Positions 8,679 to 20,291 of a stretch of 64,000 nt of DNA are shown one piece after another; position 1 is the first letter of the stretch; each line of letters opens with the position of its first letter. The translations under genes and the position numbers were made by a program. Under the pieces are notes generated by a model. That model did not search any database. It saw only the letters and a program-made list of their open reading frames with translations, and was not told the origin of the DNA. This DNA is from Myxococcales bacterium (GTDB taxonomy: Bacteria; Myxococcota_A; Polyangia; Palsa-1104; JAEUJZ01). The stretch lies in assembly GCA_016794465.1 (NCBI GenBank), contig JAEUKA010000068.1:62001-126000 (forward strand). Reading direction: 5' to 3'.

Positions 8679-8694
8679 ACTTGGCGCGTCAAGT
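8679..8694. promoter_or_regulatory. Inverted repeat in the argG-carA divergent region
   Basis: ACTTGGCGCGTCAAGT has perfect 5-base arms ACTTG/CAAGT and a CG-rich centre. It sits near the middle of the 198-base spacer between the divergent argG and carA genes. It is a candidate operator for a shared regulator. The identity of the binding protein is unknown, and chance occurrence is possible. Confidence 0.3.
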
Positions 8695-8712
8695 GATTCA
8701 CCCTGGCCGCCT

Positions 8713-8742
8713 TTGAGGGCAGACTGTGGACAGCTGTAAGAT
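8713..8742 (+). promoter_or_regulatory. Possible sigma-70-type promoter of carAB
   Basis: TTGAGG (8713-8718) and TAAGAT (8737-8742) are separated by 18 bases and lie about 30 bases before the carA start. Each hexamer matches four of six consensus bases. Immediately downstream, TGAAT at 8742-8746 resembles a single ARG half-site. A GGAG at 8759-8762 serves as the carA ribosome-binding site. The assignment rests on pattern only. Confidence 0.35.
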
Positions 8743-8769
8743 GAATAAACGCATAAATGGAGCGCGCAC

Positions 8770-9836
8770 ATGAGGCTGGGTCTGGCAGATGGCACCGTGC
8801 TCGGGGGCCGGTCGTTTGGCGCGGCGGTCGAGGCTCGCGGCGAGGTGGTCTTTCACACCGGCATGGTCGGGTACGTCGAAGCGCTGACCGACCCGTCGTA
8901 TCGCGGCCAGATCTTGGTGCTGACCTATCCGCTGATTGGCAACTACGGGGTGCCGGCGGACGGTCACGAGTCGTCACGGGTGCAGGTGCAGGGCCTGGTG
9001 GTGAGTCGTTATGCGCTCGCTTACAGCCATCACGCGGCGGTGCGCAGCCTCGGGGACTGGCTGAAGGAAGCGGGCGTGCCGGCGATCGAGGGCGTCGATA
9101 CCCGCTCACTGGTGCAGAAGCTGCGCAGTCACGGGACGATGCAGGGGGCGCTGATCGACGAAGCGACCGATCCTGCTGTCGGGATTGCGAGTGCGCCGGG
9201 GATTGCGATGCGCGACGCGGTCAGCCTGGTGGAGCCGCACTCGATGGTTGAGCTGCCCGGGGGCGCGGGACCGACGATCTTGGTGATTGATACCGGCGCC
9301 AAAGAGTCGATCGTGCGCTCGCTACAGCTGCGAGGCGCCAAGGTGGTGCGGGCGGGCGCGAGCTCGGACTGGGAGTCGTATCTGCCGCGCGTCGACGGCG
9401 TGCTGCTCACCAACGGGCCCGGCGATCCGCGTGACCAAGGACCTCTCATCGAGCGACTGCGAAAGGTGCTGGCGCTGAGGCTGCCGACGTTTGGCATCTG
9501 CCTCGGTCATCAGCTGCTGGCGCGCTGTCTCGGGGCGGATACCTACAAGCTGCCGTTCGGTCATCGCTCGCACAATCAGCCAGTGCTGGAGGTCGGGACG
9601 CGACGGGCCTACATCACCAGTCAAAATCATGGCTATGCCGTCGATGAAAAGACCCTGCCGAGCGACGTGGCGCCGTGGTTTGTCAACTTGAACGACGGCA
9701 CCAATGAAGGCATCCGTCACAAAAGCGACCCGTTTTCGTCGGTGCAGTTTCATCCCGAGGCCGCCGCCGGTCCGCGTGACACCGCGCCGCTGTTCGATGA
9801 CTTCTTGCGCACCGTCGCGGCCTGTCGGAGGGCGTC

Positions 9837-9840
<4 letters not shown>
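8770..9840 (+). CDS. carA: Carbamoyl-phosphate synthase, small (glutaminase) subunit
   Basis: CarA hydrolyses glutamine and passes ammonia to CarB. The 356-residue protein has the CPSase small-chain N-domain (LADGTVLGGRSFGA, TGMVGYVEALTDPSYRGQI) and a class I glutamine amidotransferase domain with the catalytic cysteine in FGICLGHQLLARCLG and the partner histidine in VQFHPEAAAG. It diverges from the arginine operon and overlaps carB by four bases (ATGA). Carbamoyl phosphate feeds both the neighbouring N-acylornithine carbamoyltransferase and pyrimidine synthesis. Confidence 0.97.
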
Positions 9841-13139
<3,299 letters not shown>

Positions 13140-15305
13140 CTACTGCGGGAGGGGTAGATAGATGGTGAAGCGGGTGCCGAGGCCGGGCGTGGACTCGACC
13201 ACGATTCGCCCGTGGTGCCGCCGAATGATGCCGTGCGCAATCGCCAGCCCCAGCCCTGTGCCATGCGCCACATCCTTGGTCGAAAAGAACGGCTCGAACA
13301 GGCGCCGCCGCACCTCGTCCGTCATGCCGATGCCGTTGTCGCTCACTTCCAAAAGCAGCTCGCGCTCGACCACCGCCGTCCGCAGCCGCAGCACACTCGG
13401 CGGAGCACTCGGGTCGCTCTGCCGCCGCTTCTCCAGCGCAAACACCGCGTTCGCCAGCACGTTGGTCAGCACCTGCGTAAGCTGCCCGCCATGCCCCCGC
13501 CACAGCGGCAGCGGCGCAAGCTCTCGCTCGACCGTGATCGCGACCCGACTCGGGTCTTGGCACAGCGACCACGCCGCTTCCAGACAGCCCAAAAGCTCCA
13601 CCTCGTCCCCGCCCGGCTCCTCCTCTGCTGCGTAGCGATGCAGGCTGCGCACAATCTCCCGCGTCCGCTCGGCCCCCCGCGCAATCACCGTCAGCATCGC
13701 CGCCTGGTCCGCCACCGCTTCCTGCCACTGCTCCGGCGACAGCGCATCCCGCCCCAGCTGCTCCGCCACGTCTTGCAGCAGCTCCGCCAGCGGCTCGCCA
13801 CTGTTGAGCACCGCGTTCACCGGGTTGTTGATCTCGTGCGTGACGTTGGCAATCAGCCGCCCCACCGAGGCCAGCTTCTCCGACTGCACCAGCTTGGCCT
13901 GGGTCTTCTCTAGCTCCTGCAGCGTCTGCGACAGCTTGTCACTCTGCCGCCGCAGCTCAGCGGTGCGCTGCTCGACATCCCGATGTAGCAGCGCCTGCGC
14001 TTCCACCGCCGACTGCAAGCGCGCCTCCAGCTCGTGCTCCAGCGACTGGAGCGACTGCCCCAGGACACTGTGCTCGGCCTCATGCAGCCACGCCGCCAGC
14101 TGCAGCGCCGGGTCGCCAATCGGCTGCGCCTTCGACTGCGGCTCTGACACCCAGGTCCGCCCGAGCAGCTTGCGATGCAGCAGCGACATCCCCAGCGCCG
14201 CCACCACCAGCACAAGCGACCCCAGCGACCCCAGCAGCAGCCACGTCGCCAGGTCCGGCGGGGACAGCAACAGCGCCAGCCCCAGCAGCACCGTGCTCAG
14301 CAGCAGCAGCACCTGCCCCGACAGCGGCGGCGGTCGCAGGGCTTCGAGCGCCCGCAGTGACAGGTGCTGACTCGCGGGTGGAAACAGCGGTCGCAGGCTG
14401 CGCCGGACCAGCAGCCCCAGCCACAGCACTGCCGCGCTCTCTCCCAGCAGCACCACCCCAAACAGCAGCTGCCCTTGTGTGACCGTCAGAAACCCCGCCA
14501 AGTACAGCCACCTCACCACCCCCGCAAAGCCCAGGTACGTCAGCAGCGCATGCACCATCGCCAGCCGCGACGGCAAGAGCAGCAGCCGATGCACGACCAA
14601 GTGCCACACCGCCTCGCGCCGCTGGAACGACGCCGCCGCCGGGAGCGCCACCAGCGGCTCCTCAATGCTCGCCAGCAGCGCCATCGCCGCCAGCAGCCAC
14701 AGCCACTCTCCCATCGCCACCGCCGGCGGAAACGCGCGCCAGAACGACCAGCCTTGCCTCGGCAGCCACAGCAGAAGGACCGCCAGCAGCAGCCCCACAA
14801 GCTGCGCCGTCGTGAGCAGCCCCGCCAAGATCACCGTCCCCGACCGCCGCAGCAGCCGCTGCCGAAACCAAGCCAGCGGGTCCGCCGACCGCGCTCCACT
14901 GTGCAGAAGCTGCGTGGGCAGCCCCGGCCTGCGCGGCACCAGCTGAAGCACCTGCGCCGCCGCAAACAGCGGCCCGAGCGACAGTCCCAGCCACGGCAGT
15001 GCCAGCGCCTGCTCACGCGGGATCAGCTGTAGCCCCAGCAGCACTCCGCACAGCGTCGTCGTCCACCCAAACAGCAGCAGCGCCCGATAGGCAAACGCCC
15101 GCAGCAGCGACTCTTTGCCGATGCGCAGCCACACCACCTCGCCGAGCAGCCCCAGCCCCACCGCCAGCACCACCGCCCGCAGCGGCAGCGGCGTCAGGTA
15201 GCCGATCGCCAGCAGCAGCGAGAGCAGCGTCAGCGCCGACAGCCCCGCCGAGCCCAGCGCCGCCCGCCCCAGGCCCAAGCCAGCCGGCGACAGCCGAGGG
15301 TTCAC
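13140..15305 (-). CDS. Membrane-anchored sensor histidine kinase with multi-span N-terminal domain
   Basis: A 721-residue hybrid-free histidine kinase. The first roughly 320 residues hold about ten hydrophobic segments (for example VVLAVGLGLLGEVVW and VGLLLAVLLLWL) and match no sensor domain I recognise. A coiled-coil linker follows (about 400-475), then a HisKA box ASVGRLIANVTHEINNPVN with phospho-acceptor His490, and a HATPase with DNGIGM, FEPFFSTKD and GTGLGLAIAHGI. The start is a GTG at 15305 overlapping the plsY stop as GTGA. The longer upstream frame is plsY sequence and was rejected. No response regulator is adjacent, so the partner is unknown. Confidence 0.85.
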   Translation of the reverse strand: MNPRLSPAGLGLGRAALGSAGLSALTLLSLLLAIGYLTPLPLRAVVLAVGLGLLGEVVWLRIGKESLLRAFAYRALLLFGWTTTLCGVLLGLQLIPREQALALPWLGLSLGPLFAAAQVLQLVPRRPGLPTQLLHSGARSADPLAWFRQRLLRRSGTVILAGLLTTAQLVGLLLAVLLLWLPRQGWSFWRAFPPAVAMGEWLWLLAAMALLASIEEPLVALPAAASFQRREAVWHLVVHRLLLLPSRLAMVHALLTYLGFAGVVRWLYLAGFLTVTQGQLLFGVVLLGESAAVLWLGLLVRRSLRPLFPPASQHLSLRALEALRPPPLSGQVLLLLSTVLLGLALLLSPPDLATWLLLGSLGSLVLVVAALGMSLLHRKLLGRTWVSEPQSKAQPIGDPALQLAAWLHEAEHSVLGQSLQSLEHELEARLQSAVEAQALLHRDVEQRTAELRRQSDKLSQTLQELEKTQAKLVQSEKLASVGRLIANVTHEINNPVNAVLNSGEPLAELLQDVAEQLGRDALSPEQWQEAVADQAAMLTVIARGAERTREIVRSLHRYAAEEEPGGDEVELLGCLEAAWSLCQDPSRVAITVERELAPLPLWRGHGGQLTQVLTNVLANAVFALEKRRQSDPSAPPSVLRLRTAVVERELLLEVSDNGIGMTDEVRRRLFEPFFSTKDVAHGTGLGLAIAHGIIRRHHGRIVVESTPGLGTRFTIYLPLPQ

Positions 15306-15889
15306 AAGCGCTGCTCGGTTCGACTCCACAGGCGGGCGATGTTTCCGCGATGGCGCCACAGGATCAAGCTCAGAAACAGCGCCGTCAGCGCATAGACCGG
15401 CGGCCCCGCAGAAAACAGATACAGCCAAGCGGGAAACAGCACCACCGCCCCCAGCGACCCCACAGACGAGATCCGCGTCACCCCAAACAGCACCACCCAC
15501 GTCAGCGCCCCGCACAGTGCCGGCAGCGGCGCAATCGCCACAAAGCAGCCCAGCGCCGTCGCCACCCCCTTGCCGCCCTGGAAGCGCGCGAACACCGGCC
15601 ACAGGTGCCCGACAAACGCCGCCGCTGCCACCGCCACCACGATCCACGGCTGCCGGGGGTCCGCCGCAAAGTAGCGCTCCGCCAGCAGCACCGGCCCGGT
15701 CGCCTTCAGCGCATCGAGCAGCAGCACCAGCAGCCCATAGCCCCGCCCGAGCGCTCGCGCCGCGTTGGTCGCCCCGATGTTCCCCGAGCCCACCGCTCGC
15801 AGGTCGACCTTCCGCGCCCGCGCAATCACCAGCCCAAACGGCACCGAGCCGCACAAGTAACCCAACACGATCGCCAGCAGCACCGCCAT
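15302..15889 (-). CDS. plsY: Acyl-phosphate:glycerol-3-phosphate acyltransferase
   Basis: PlsY transfers the acyl group from acyl phosphate to glycerol-3-phosphate at the inner membrane, the first step of phospholipid synthesis. The 195-residue integral membrane protein has the three family motifs: GYLCGSVPFGLVIAR, GSGNIGATNAAR and HLWPVFARFQGGKGVAT. About five membrane segments fill the rest. The ATG at 15889 gives the normal length; the frame extends upstream only into a repeat array with no homology. It is translationally coupled to the downstream histidine kinase. Confidence 0.93.
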   Translation of the reverse strand: MAVLLAIVLGYLCGSVPFGLVIARARKVDLRAVGSGNIGATNAARALGRGYGLLVLLLDALKATGPVLLAERYFAADPRQPWIVVAVAAAAFVGHLWPVFARFQGGKGVATALGCFVAIAPLPALCGALTWVVLFGVTRISSVGSLGAVVLFPAWLYLFSAGPPVYALTALFLSLILWRHRGNIARLWSRTEQRL

Positions 15890-15904
15890 ACCCCGCACAC
15901 TACC

Positions 15905-16175
15905 AAGTCCCGCGCCCCTCGGGTTGCCTCCGACCCAACGCAGCAGACTCTCCCATGTCCCCCGGCTTGCCTCCGACCCAATGCGGGGGACTCTGCCATG
16001 TCCCTTGCGTTGCCTCTGACCCAGCGCGGCAGACTCTCCCATGTCCCCCGGCTTGCCTCCGACCCAATGCGGGGGTCATTCGAGTGACTCTTTTTTGCTT
16101 CCGCAGCGAACACGGGGTCATTCGAGTGACTCTTTTTTGCTTCCGCACCTACGCGGGGGCCTCTTCATAGGCCCT
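15905..16175. repeat. Direct-repeat array, 42-43 bp period, with hairpin-forming variable halves
   Basis: Between plsY and rloB lies a non-coding array. A conserved half beginning TTGCCTCCGACCCAA recurs at 15924, 15967, 16010 and 16053 (43-base period) and continues as TTGCTTCCGCA at about 16096 and 16138. The other half of each unit varies: ACTCTCCCATGTCC-type in the first copies, then twice TCATTCGAGTGA followed by TCTTTTTT, and finally GGGCCTCTTCATAGGCCC followed by TGTCTTT. The last three can form short hairpins followed by T-rich tracts, so they look like plus-strand terminators. No plus-strand gene feeds them. The period is not a multiple of three, and stop-free frames through it are shadows. 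Confidence 0.8.
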
Positions 16176-16182
16176 GTCTTTG

Positions 16183-16932
16183 CTACTTGCTGCTGTCGGC
16201 GCCGGCTAGCTCGCGGGCGGCTTGCTCCAAGGCCGCTCGGGCGGCAGCCTCGGCCTTTTCTTTGGCCAGCGTCGCTCGGTCGGGATGGAGCCGAGGTCGC
16301 CGGCTGGACTGGTCGATGGCAGCGGTCAGCCTGAACACGCCCGTGGTCGGATTGCGCCCGTCTTCGCCCGCCGCAGACGCTTCCCGGTCGAGCCGCTCGG
16401 CCCGAGCCACCGCATCCGCATACCCAGGAATCAGCTTGTCAAAGTCGAGGTGTTTGTCGCGGACCCCAGGCTGGTAACTCGCCAGCATTTTCTGAATGTC
16501 GCGACGATGCCGCATGCCTGGACTGTCCCGATAGTGAAGCAAGCACCACAGATCGAAGCAGGGGTTGGACACCGCCAGCGAAAGCCCGCTCTGTACCGCC
16601 AGCTGCCGCGCCGCCGGGACATTCGGGTGTTCGTCGATGTCGAAGACACAAAAGACCTGCTCATAGCAAAGGTTCTGATCGTGCTCGCGCCGCGCCGCCT
16701 CCTCTGCGGCCAGCTTCAGGGCTTTCGCCCGCTCCACGAGAGTCAGCGGCACACCGGCTCCGGGCTCTAGCACCACTGTGACACGCGGGTTTTTGCACCA
16801 CGCACGGAAGCCCTCTACGTACTGGGGCTCCGTCTCTCGGCCTTCACACACCACCAAGAGGAGCGGTAGTGGCGGCACCTGCGTCTCTGCCCTGGCCGCT
16901 CGGCGCTCTCGCTGCCTTCGCTTGCTCTCCAT
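16183..16932 (-). CDS. rloB: RloB-like nuclease-type protein of a two-gene defence system
   Basis: A 249-residue protein of the RloB family (AbiLii-like). The N-terminus is very basic (ESKRRQRERRAAR), followed by VVCEGRETEPQYVEGF, an acidic FCVFDIDEH and SNPCFDLWCLLHY. This arrangement recalls TOPRIM-type metal-binding folds, so nucleic-acid cleavage is expected (family knowledge plus inference). It starts five bases after the RloA ATPase stop, so the pair forms one unit. Such pairs act in abortive infection or restriction-linked immunity. The gene is intact. Confidence 0.8.
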   Translation of the reverse strand: MESKRRQRERRAARAETQVPPLPLLLVVCEGRETEPQYVEGFRAWCKNPRVTVVLEPGAGVPLTLVERAKALKLAAEEAARREHDQNLCYEQVFCVFDIDEHPNVPAARQLAVQSGLSLAVSNPCFDLWCLLHYRDSPGMRHRRDIQKMLASYQPGVRDKHLDFDKLIPGYADAVARAERLDREASAAGEDGRNPTTGVFRLTAAIDQSSRRPRLHPDRATLAKEKAEAAARAALEQAARELAGADSSK

Positions 16933-16937
16933 GGCCG

Positions 16938-18197
16938 CTACTTTCCAAGCTTCGCCAGGTCGCCCAGAAACGGAATCGCCCCGTAGCGCCCTTGCAGATA
17001 GCCCCGCTCCAGGTTTTCTTCCTTGCGAGGCTTGAAGTCAGTCAGCGGATACAAACGGGTCGCGCCTTCGTCGTCTTTCTCCGTCAGCCAGATCTGATCG
17101 CGACTGAGCGACGGCGCTCCGAGCGTTGTCCCGAGCAGGTTGGTGTCGTGCGTAGAAAAAATCAGCTGGGCGTGATGCGGGTTTTGGCCCGGGTCGTTGA
17201 ATGTGCGGATGATCTGCAGCGCTAGCAGCGGATGAAAGCTGGCCTCTAGCTCATCCATCACCAGCACGCCCCCCCGAAAGAGCGTGTCCAAGACCAGCGG
17301 GGCGAGGCGGAACAGCTGCTGGGTGCCCGCAGACTCTTCCTCTAGCGGCAGCCAGGCGTCGGCCACCGGCCCTCGATGCTGCAAGAACACCCGATTGCGC
17401 GAGCGTCGCAGCCGGTCCCGGAGTGACGCTCCCCCTTCATCCTCTGCCTGGATCTTGATGTCGATGATGCCGATGTCAGCGGCACGAAGCAGCAGCCGAA
17501 AGGCTTCCAGATGAGCCGCGCGCTCGGCGTCGTGATCCTGGTCAAACAACGACAGCTGCGCCGACTCGCCCCGGAGCCAGCGGGGCAGGTCGTCCGAATG
17601 GACCGGTCCACGCTGCCCAGGCACCTTGTGAAAGCGCATCCGGCGGAGAAAGCGAAACACCGGCTCTAGCTGCTCATGGCGATTCTGAACAGCCGCCGAA
17701 AGGAACAGGCCATTGGGTCTGGTGATCTTCTCTGCGACGCGGTTTTCGCCTTTCAGATGCTCGCCGAACCGAAACTCGTCACCCTCTCGCTCGAACCAGA
17801 CCTGCTTGCGACCATGGGGCCACACGTAGTGCCACTCTTCCAAAAAGCGCTCGTCATCGATCACAAAGCCGTACTCGTGGCGGACTCCATCGAGCGCAAA
17901 GGTCAGCTCATACAGCGAAGGCTCGCGGGCCTTGTCACCCCAAGCGAATGGATCGCGCGGAACGCCGCCGTCTGGCGACCAGAAGCGATGCGAGTGAATG
18001 ACCGCATCACGCATGAACCGCAGCGCGCCAAGCACGTTGCTCTTGCCGCTCGCATTTGCTCCGTACAGGGCTGCCACAGGCAAGAGCGGGGTGCTGGCCG
18101 ATCGCGCTTCGGAGTCATGCGGACGGGCCACCTCCATGCTGAGCGCCTGCTCATCACGCAAGGATCGATGATTCTCCACCCGAAACTCGACTAGCAT
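16938..18197 (-). CDS. rloA: RloA-like AAA/ABC ATPase of a two-gene defence system
   Basis: A 419-residue ATPase of the AAA_15/AAA_21 type found with RloB (AbiLi). It begins FRVENHRSLRDEQALSM, the usual start of SMC/RecF-like Abi ATPases. The Walker A is LYGANASGKSNVL, the signature-like stretch is EEESAGTQQLFRL, the Walker B is VLVMDELEASFHP, and the switch histidine lies in LIFSTHDTNLL. The start ATG at 18197 has GGGAG ten bases upstream; an upstream in-frame extension lacks homology. It lies 121 bases downstream of cheB on the same strand, and probably has its own promoter in that gap, for which I see only weak hexamers. Confidence 0.85.
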   Translation of the reverse strand: MLVEFRVENHRSLRDEQALSMEVARPHDSEARSASTPLLPVAALYGANASGKSNVLGALRFMRDAVIHSHRFWSPDGGVPRDPFAWGDKAREPSLYELTFALDGVRHEYGFVIDDERFLEEWHYVWPHGRKQVWFEREGDEFRFGEHLKGENRVAEKITRPNGLFLSAAVQNRHEQLEPVFRFLRRMRFHKVPGQRGPVHSDDLPRWLRGESAQLSLFDQDHDAERAAHLEAFRLLLRAADIGIIDIKIQAEDEGGASLRDRLRRSRNRVFLQHRGPVADAWLPLEEESAGTQQLFRLAPLVLDTLFRGGVLVMDELEASFHPLLALQIIRTFNDPGQNPHHAQLIFSTHDTNLLGTTLGAPSLSRDQIWLTEKDDEGATRLYPLTDFKPRKEENLERGYLQGRYGAIPFLGDLAKLGK

Positions 18198-18318
18198 TCT
18201 GGCTCCCGAAGCCAACACTACCCGGGTCAGCGCGTACGTCGTGTAGATTTTCTGCGCAGAAGCCAGCCAAAGTCGCGCCAAGACCTTGGCCACAAGGCTG
18301 TTGCTGCCGTACTCGCAC

Positions 18319-19428
18319 CTACCCCGGGCGGGTGAGGATGTGGCGGATGATGAGGCTGGGGAGCTTGGGGAGGGGGGCGACATCGCTGACGGCGCCGGTC
18401 TGGATGACTTCTTCGGGCATGCTGGCGATGACGGCGGACTGGGGGGACTCGACGAGCACGCGACCGCCGGCCCGGTGAACGGCCTTTACGCCGGCCACCG
18501 CGTCGCCGGACATGCCGGACAGGACCACGGCGATGACGGCTCGGCCCATGGCCTCGGCAGCGGAGCTGAGCATCAGATCGATCGACGGGATGTAGCCGCC
18601 GAGCAGCTCGCTGATGTCGTGACCGGGCCGGACGCGCAAGACGCCGCCATCGCGATAGATGCAGAGCGAGTGACTGGCCGAGGCCACCAGCACCTCTCCC
18701 GGCGCGACCGGCAGTGCGGGATCGGCCTCGCGCACCGGCCACGGCGTGGTACGGCGCAGGCGGTCGACAAAGGCGGCGGTGAACTTGCTCGGCATGTGCT
18801 GGGTAATCAGCACCGACACCGGCAGCTTGGGCGGCAGGGTCTGCAAAAGCGTCGCAATCGCTGGTGGCCCACCGGTCGAAGCGCCAATGCAGAGCACAAA
18901 GCGCGGAAGCAGCCCCGGCTCGGTCGGCAAGCGCAGCCCGGTGAGCAGCTCTTCGGACGACCGCGAGCGCAGCCGCATGCCCTGCCCTTGCAGCCGCATC
19001 CGCTCGGAGACGCCCCGAATCGACAGCTGCGTCACCGTGCGCAGCTTGCGTAGCAGATCGTCCCGCACCGGGACAAGGTCCGCTTCCGAGGCGATTCGCG
19101 ACGGCTTGGCGACAAACTCGACCGCGCCCAGCTCCAGGGCCCGAAACACGCTCTCGCGGGTGGCATGGCTAGAGACAATCACGACTGGTCGCGGCTGCTT
19201 GGCCATCAGCAAGCGCAGAAAGGCAAAGCCGTCGAGCTTGGGCATCTCCAGGTCGAGCGTGATGACATCCGGCTGGGTGGCAAAGACGACCTTGAGGCCT
19301 TCCTCGCCATCGCCTGCTTGGCCGACAATCTGTAGGTCGGGCTCGCCGTGCAGCAGCGCCACCAGCGCCTTCCGAATCACCGGCTGGTCATCGATGATGA
19401 CGACCTTGAGCGGCCTGGGCCCGGTCAT
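18319..19428 (-). CDS. cheB: Chemotaxis response regulator protein-glutamate methylesterase
   Basis: CheB removes methyl groups from chemoreceptors. The 369-residue protein has an N-terminal receiver domain (VVIIDDQPVIRKAL, phospho-Asp in ITLDLEMPKLDG) and a C-terminal esterase domain with the serine in IGASTGGPPAI and the histidine in LITQHMPSKFT. The aspartate region reads VVLSGMSGDAVAG, slightly different from the usual GMGxDG. It is the last gene of the chemosensory operon and overlaps cheR by four bases. As no receptor gene is nearby, its substrate must be encoded elsewhere. Confidence 0.95.
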   Translation of the reverse strand: MTGPRPLKVVIIDDQPVIRKALVALLHGEPDLQIVGQAGDGEEGLKVVFATQPDVITLDLEMPKLDGFAFLRLLMAKQPRPVVIVSSHATRESVFRALELGAVEFVAKPSRIASEADLVPVRDDLLRKLRTVTQLSIRGVSERMRLQGQGMRLRSRSSEELLTGLRLPTEPGLLPRFVLCIGASTGGPPAIATLLQTLPPKLPVSVLITQHMPSKFTAAFVDRLRRTTPWPVREADPALPVAPGEVLVASASHSLCIYRDGGVLRVRPGHDISELLGGYIPSIDLMLSSAAEAMGRAVIAVVLSGMSGDAVAGVKAVHRAGGRVLVESPQSAVIASMPEEVIQTGAVSDVAPLPKLPSLIIRHILTRPG

Positions 19429-20282
19429 CGTGGCTTCCGATAGACCAGCTCGCGACCGAGGTGCGCAATCTCGAGCGGCGTGGTGATGTCGAGCAGCGAC
19501 TCGGCGTGTCCCAAGAACAGGTAGCCCCCAGGCGCAAGCTGCTCCGCGAGTCGTGACACCAGCTTGCCGCGCTCGGAGCGGTCAAAGTAGATGATGACGT
19601 TGCGGCAGAAGATGGCGTCGACCGGCCCGCCGATGGCGCGGAAGTCATCGCGGACGAGGTTGAGGGTTTGGAACGTGCACAAGCGCCGGACTGCGTCACT
19701 GACCTGCCAGCGGCCGGTGAGCGGTCGAAAGTGGCGGCTGTGGCGGCTCGCGTCGGTCTGCCGAAACGAGGACGGACCGTAGACGCCGTGGGAAGCGGTG
19801 TGCAGGGCCTGGCGCGAGAGGTCCGTGCCGATGATGCGAACCTGCCAGCTGTCGAACAGGCCGGACTCGATGATCTCGACCGCGATGGAGTATGGCTCTT
19901 CGCCGCTGGCGCAGCCGGCTGACCACACCGACAGGGTGCTGCCGCGCGGCCTTTGCTTGTAGAGCTGGGGCAGCAGCACCTCGCGAAACACCTCCAGCTG
20001 ATAGGACTCGCGGAAGAAGTACGTCTCGCGGGTCGAGAGCAGCTCGAAGACCTCGGTCAGCTCGCGCTCGCGCAGCGCCGCCGGCTGCGATTCGGTCAGG
20101 AGCAGGTAGTAGTCGAAGAACGACGAAAGTCCGTGCGCCATCACCCGCTGCGCAAGCCGCCGCTCGAGCAGATAGGCCGTCTCTGGGGTGTAGACCAGCC
20201 CAAAGCGAGCCTGGATGAGCTTGCGCAGCAGCTCGAACGCCTGCGGGTCGAGCACAAGTGCGCCTGAACTGGGCGACGGCAT
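19425..20282 (-). CDS. cheR: Chemoreceptor glutamate methyltransferase
   Basis: CheR methylates receptor glutamates using S-adenosylmethionine. The protein has the N-terminal helical domain (FELLRKLIQARFGLVYTPE), the SAM-binding LSVWSAGCASGEEPYSIA, and FCRNVIIYFDR followed by LAPGGYLFLGHAESL. Length and order are normal for a single-domain CheR without TPRs. I place the start at the ATG at 20282; a TTG two codons upstream (20288) is also possible. It lies between the HEAT-repeat gene and cheB. Confidence 0.95.
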   Translation of the reverse strand: MPSPSSGALVLDPQAFELLRKLIQARFGLVYTPETAYLLERRLAQRVMAHGLSSFFDYYLLLTESQPAALRERELTEVFELLSTRETYFFRESYQLEVFREVLLPQLYKQRPRGSTLSVWSAGCASGEEPYSIAVEIIESGLFDSWQVRIIGTDLSRQALHTASHGVYGPSSFRQTDASRHSRHFRPLTGRWQVSDAVRRLCTFQTLNLVRDDFRAIGGPVDAIFCRNVIIYFDRSERGKLVSRLAEQLAPGGYLFLGHAESLLDITTPLEIAHLGRELVYRKPR

Positions 20283-20291
20283 CGCCAACCG

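Noticed and set aside
14999..16087. Long plus-strand Pro/Arg/Gln-rich reading frame over the kinase and plsY genes
   Set aside because: It is an antisense shadow of GC-rich coding sequence with no motif; plsY and the kinase have clear family signatures on the other strand.
15905..16175. CRISPR array
   Set aside because: The conserved halves are too diverged, variable halves recur instead of being unique, and no cas genes are near.
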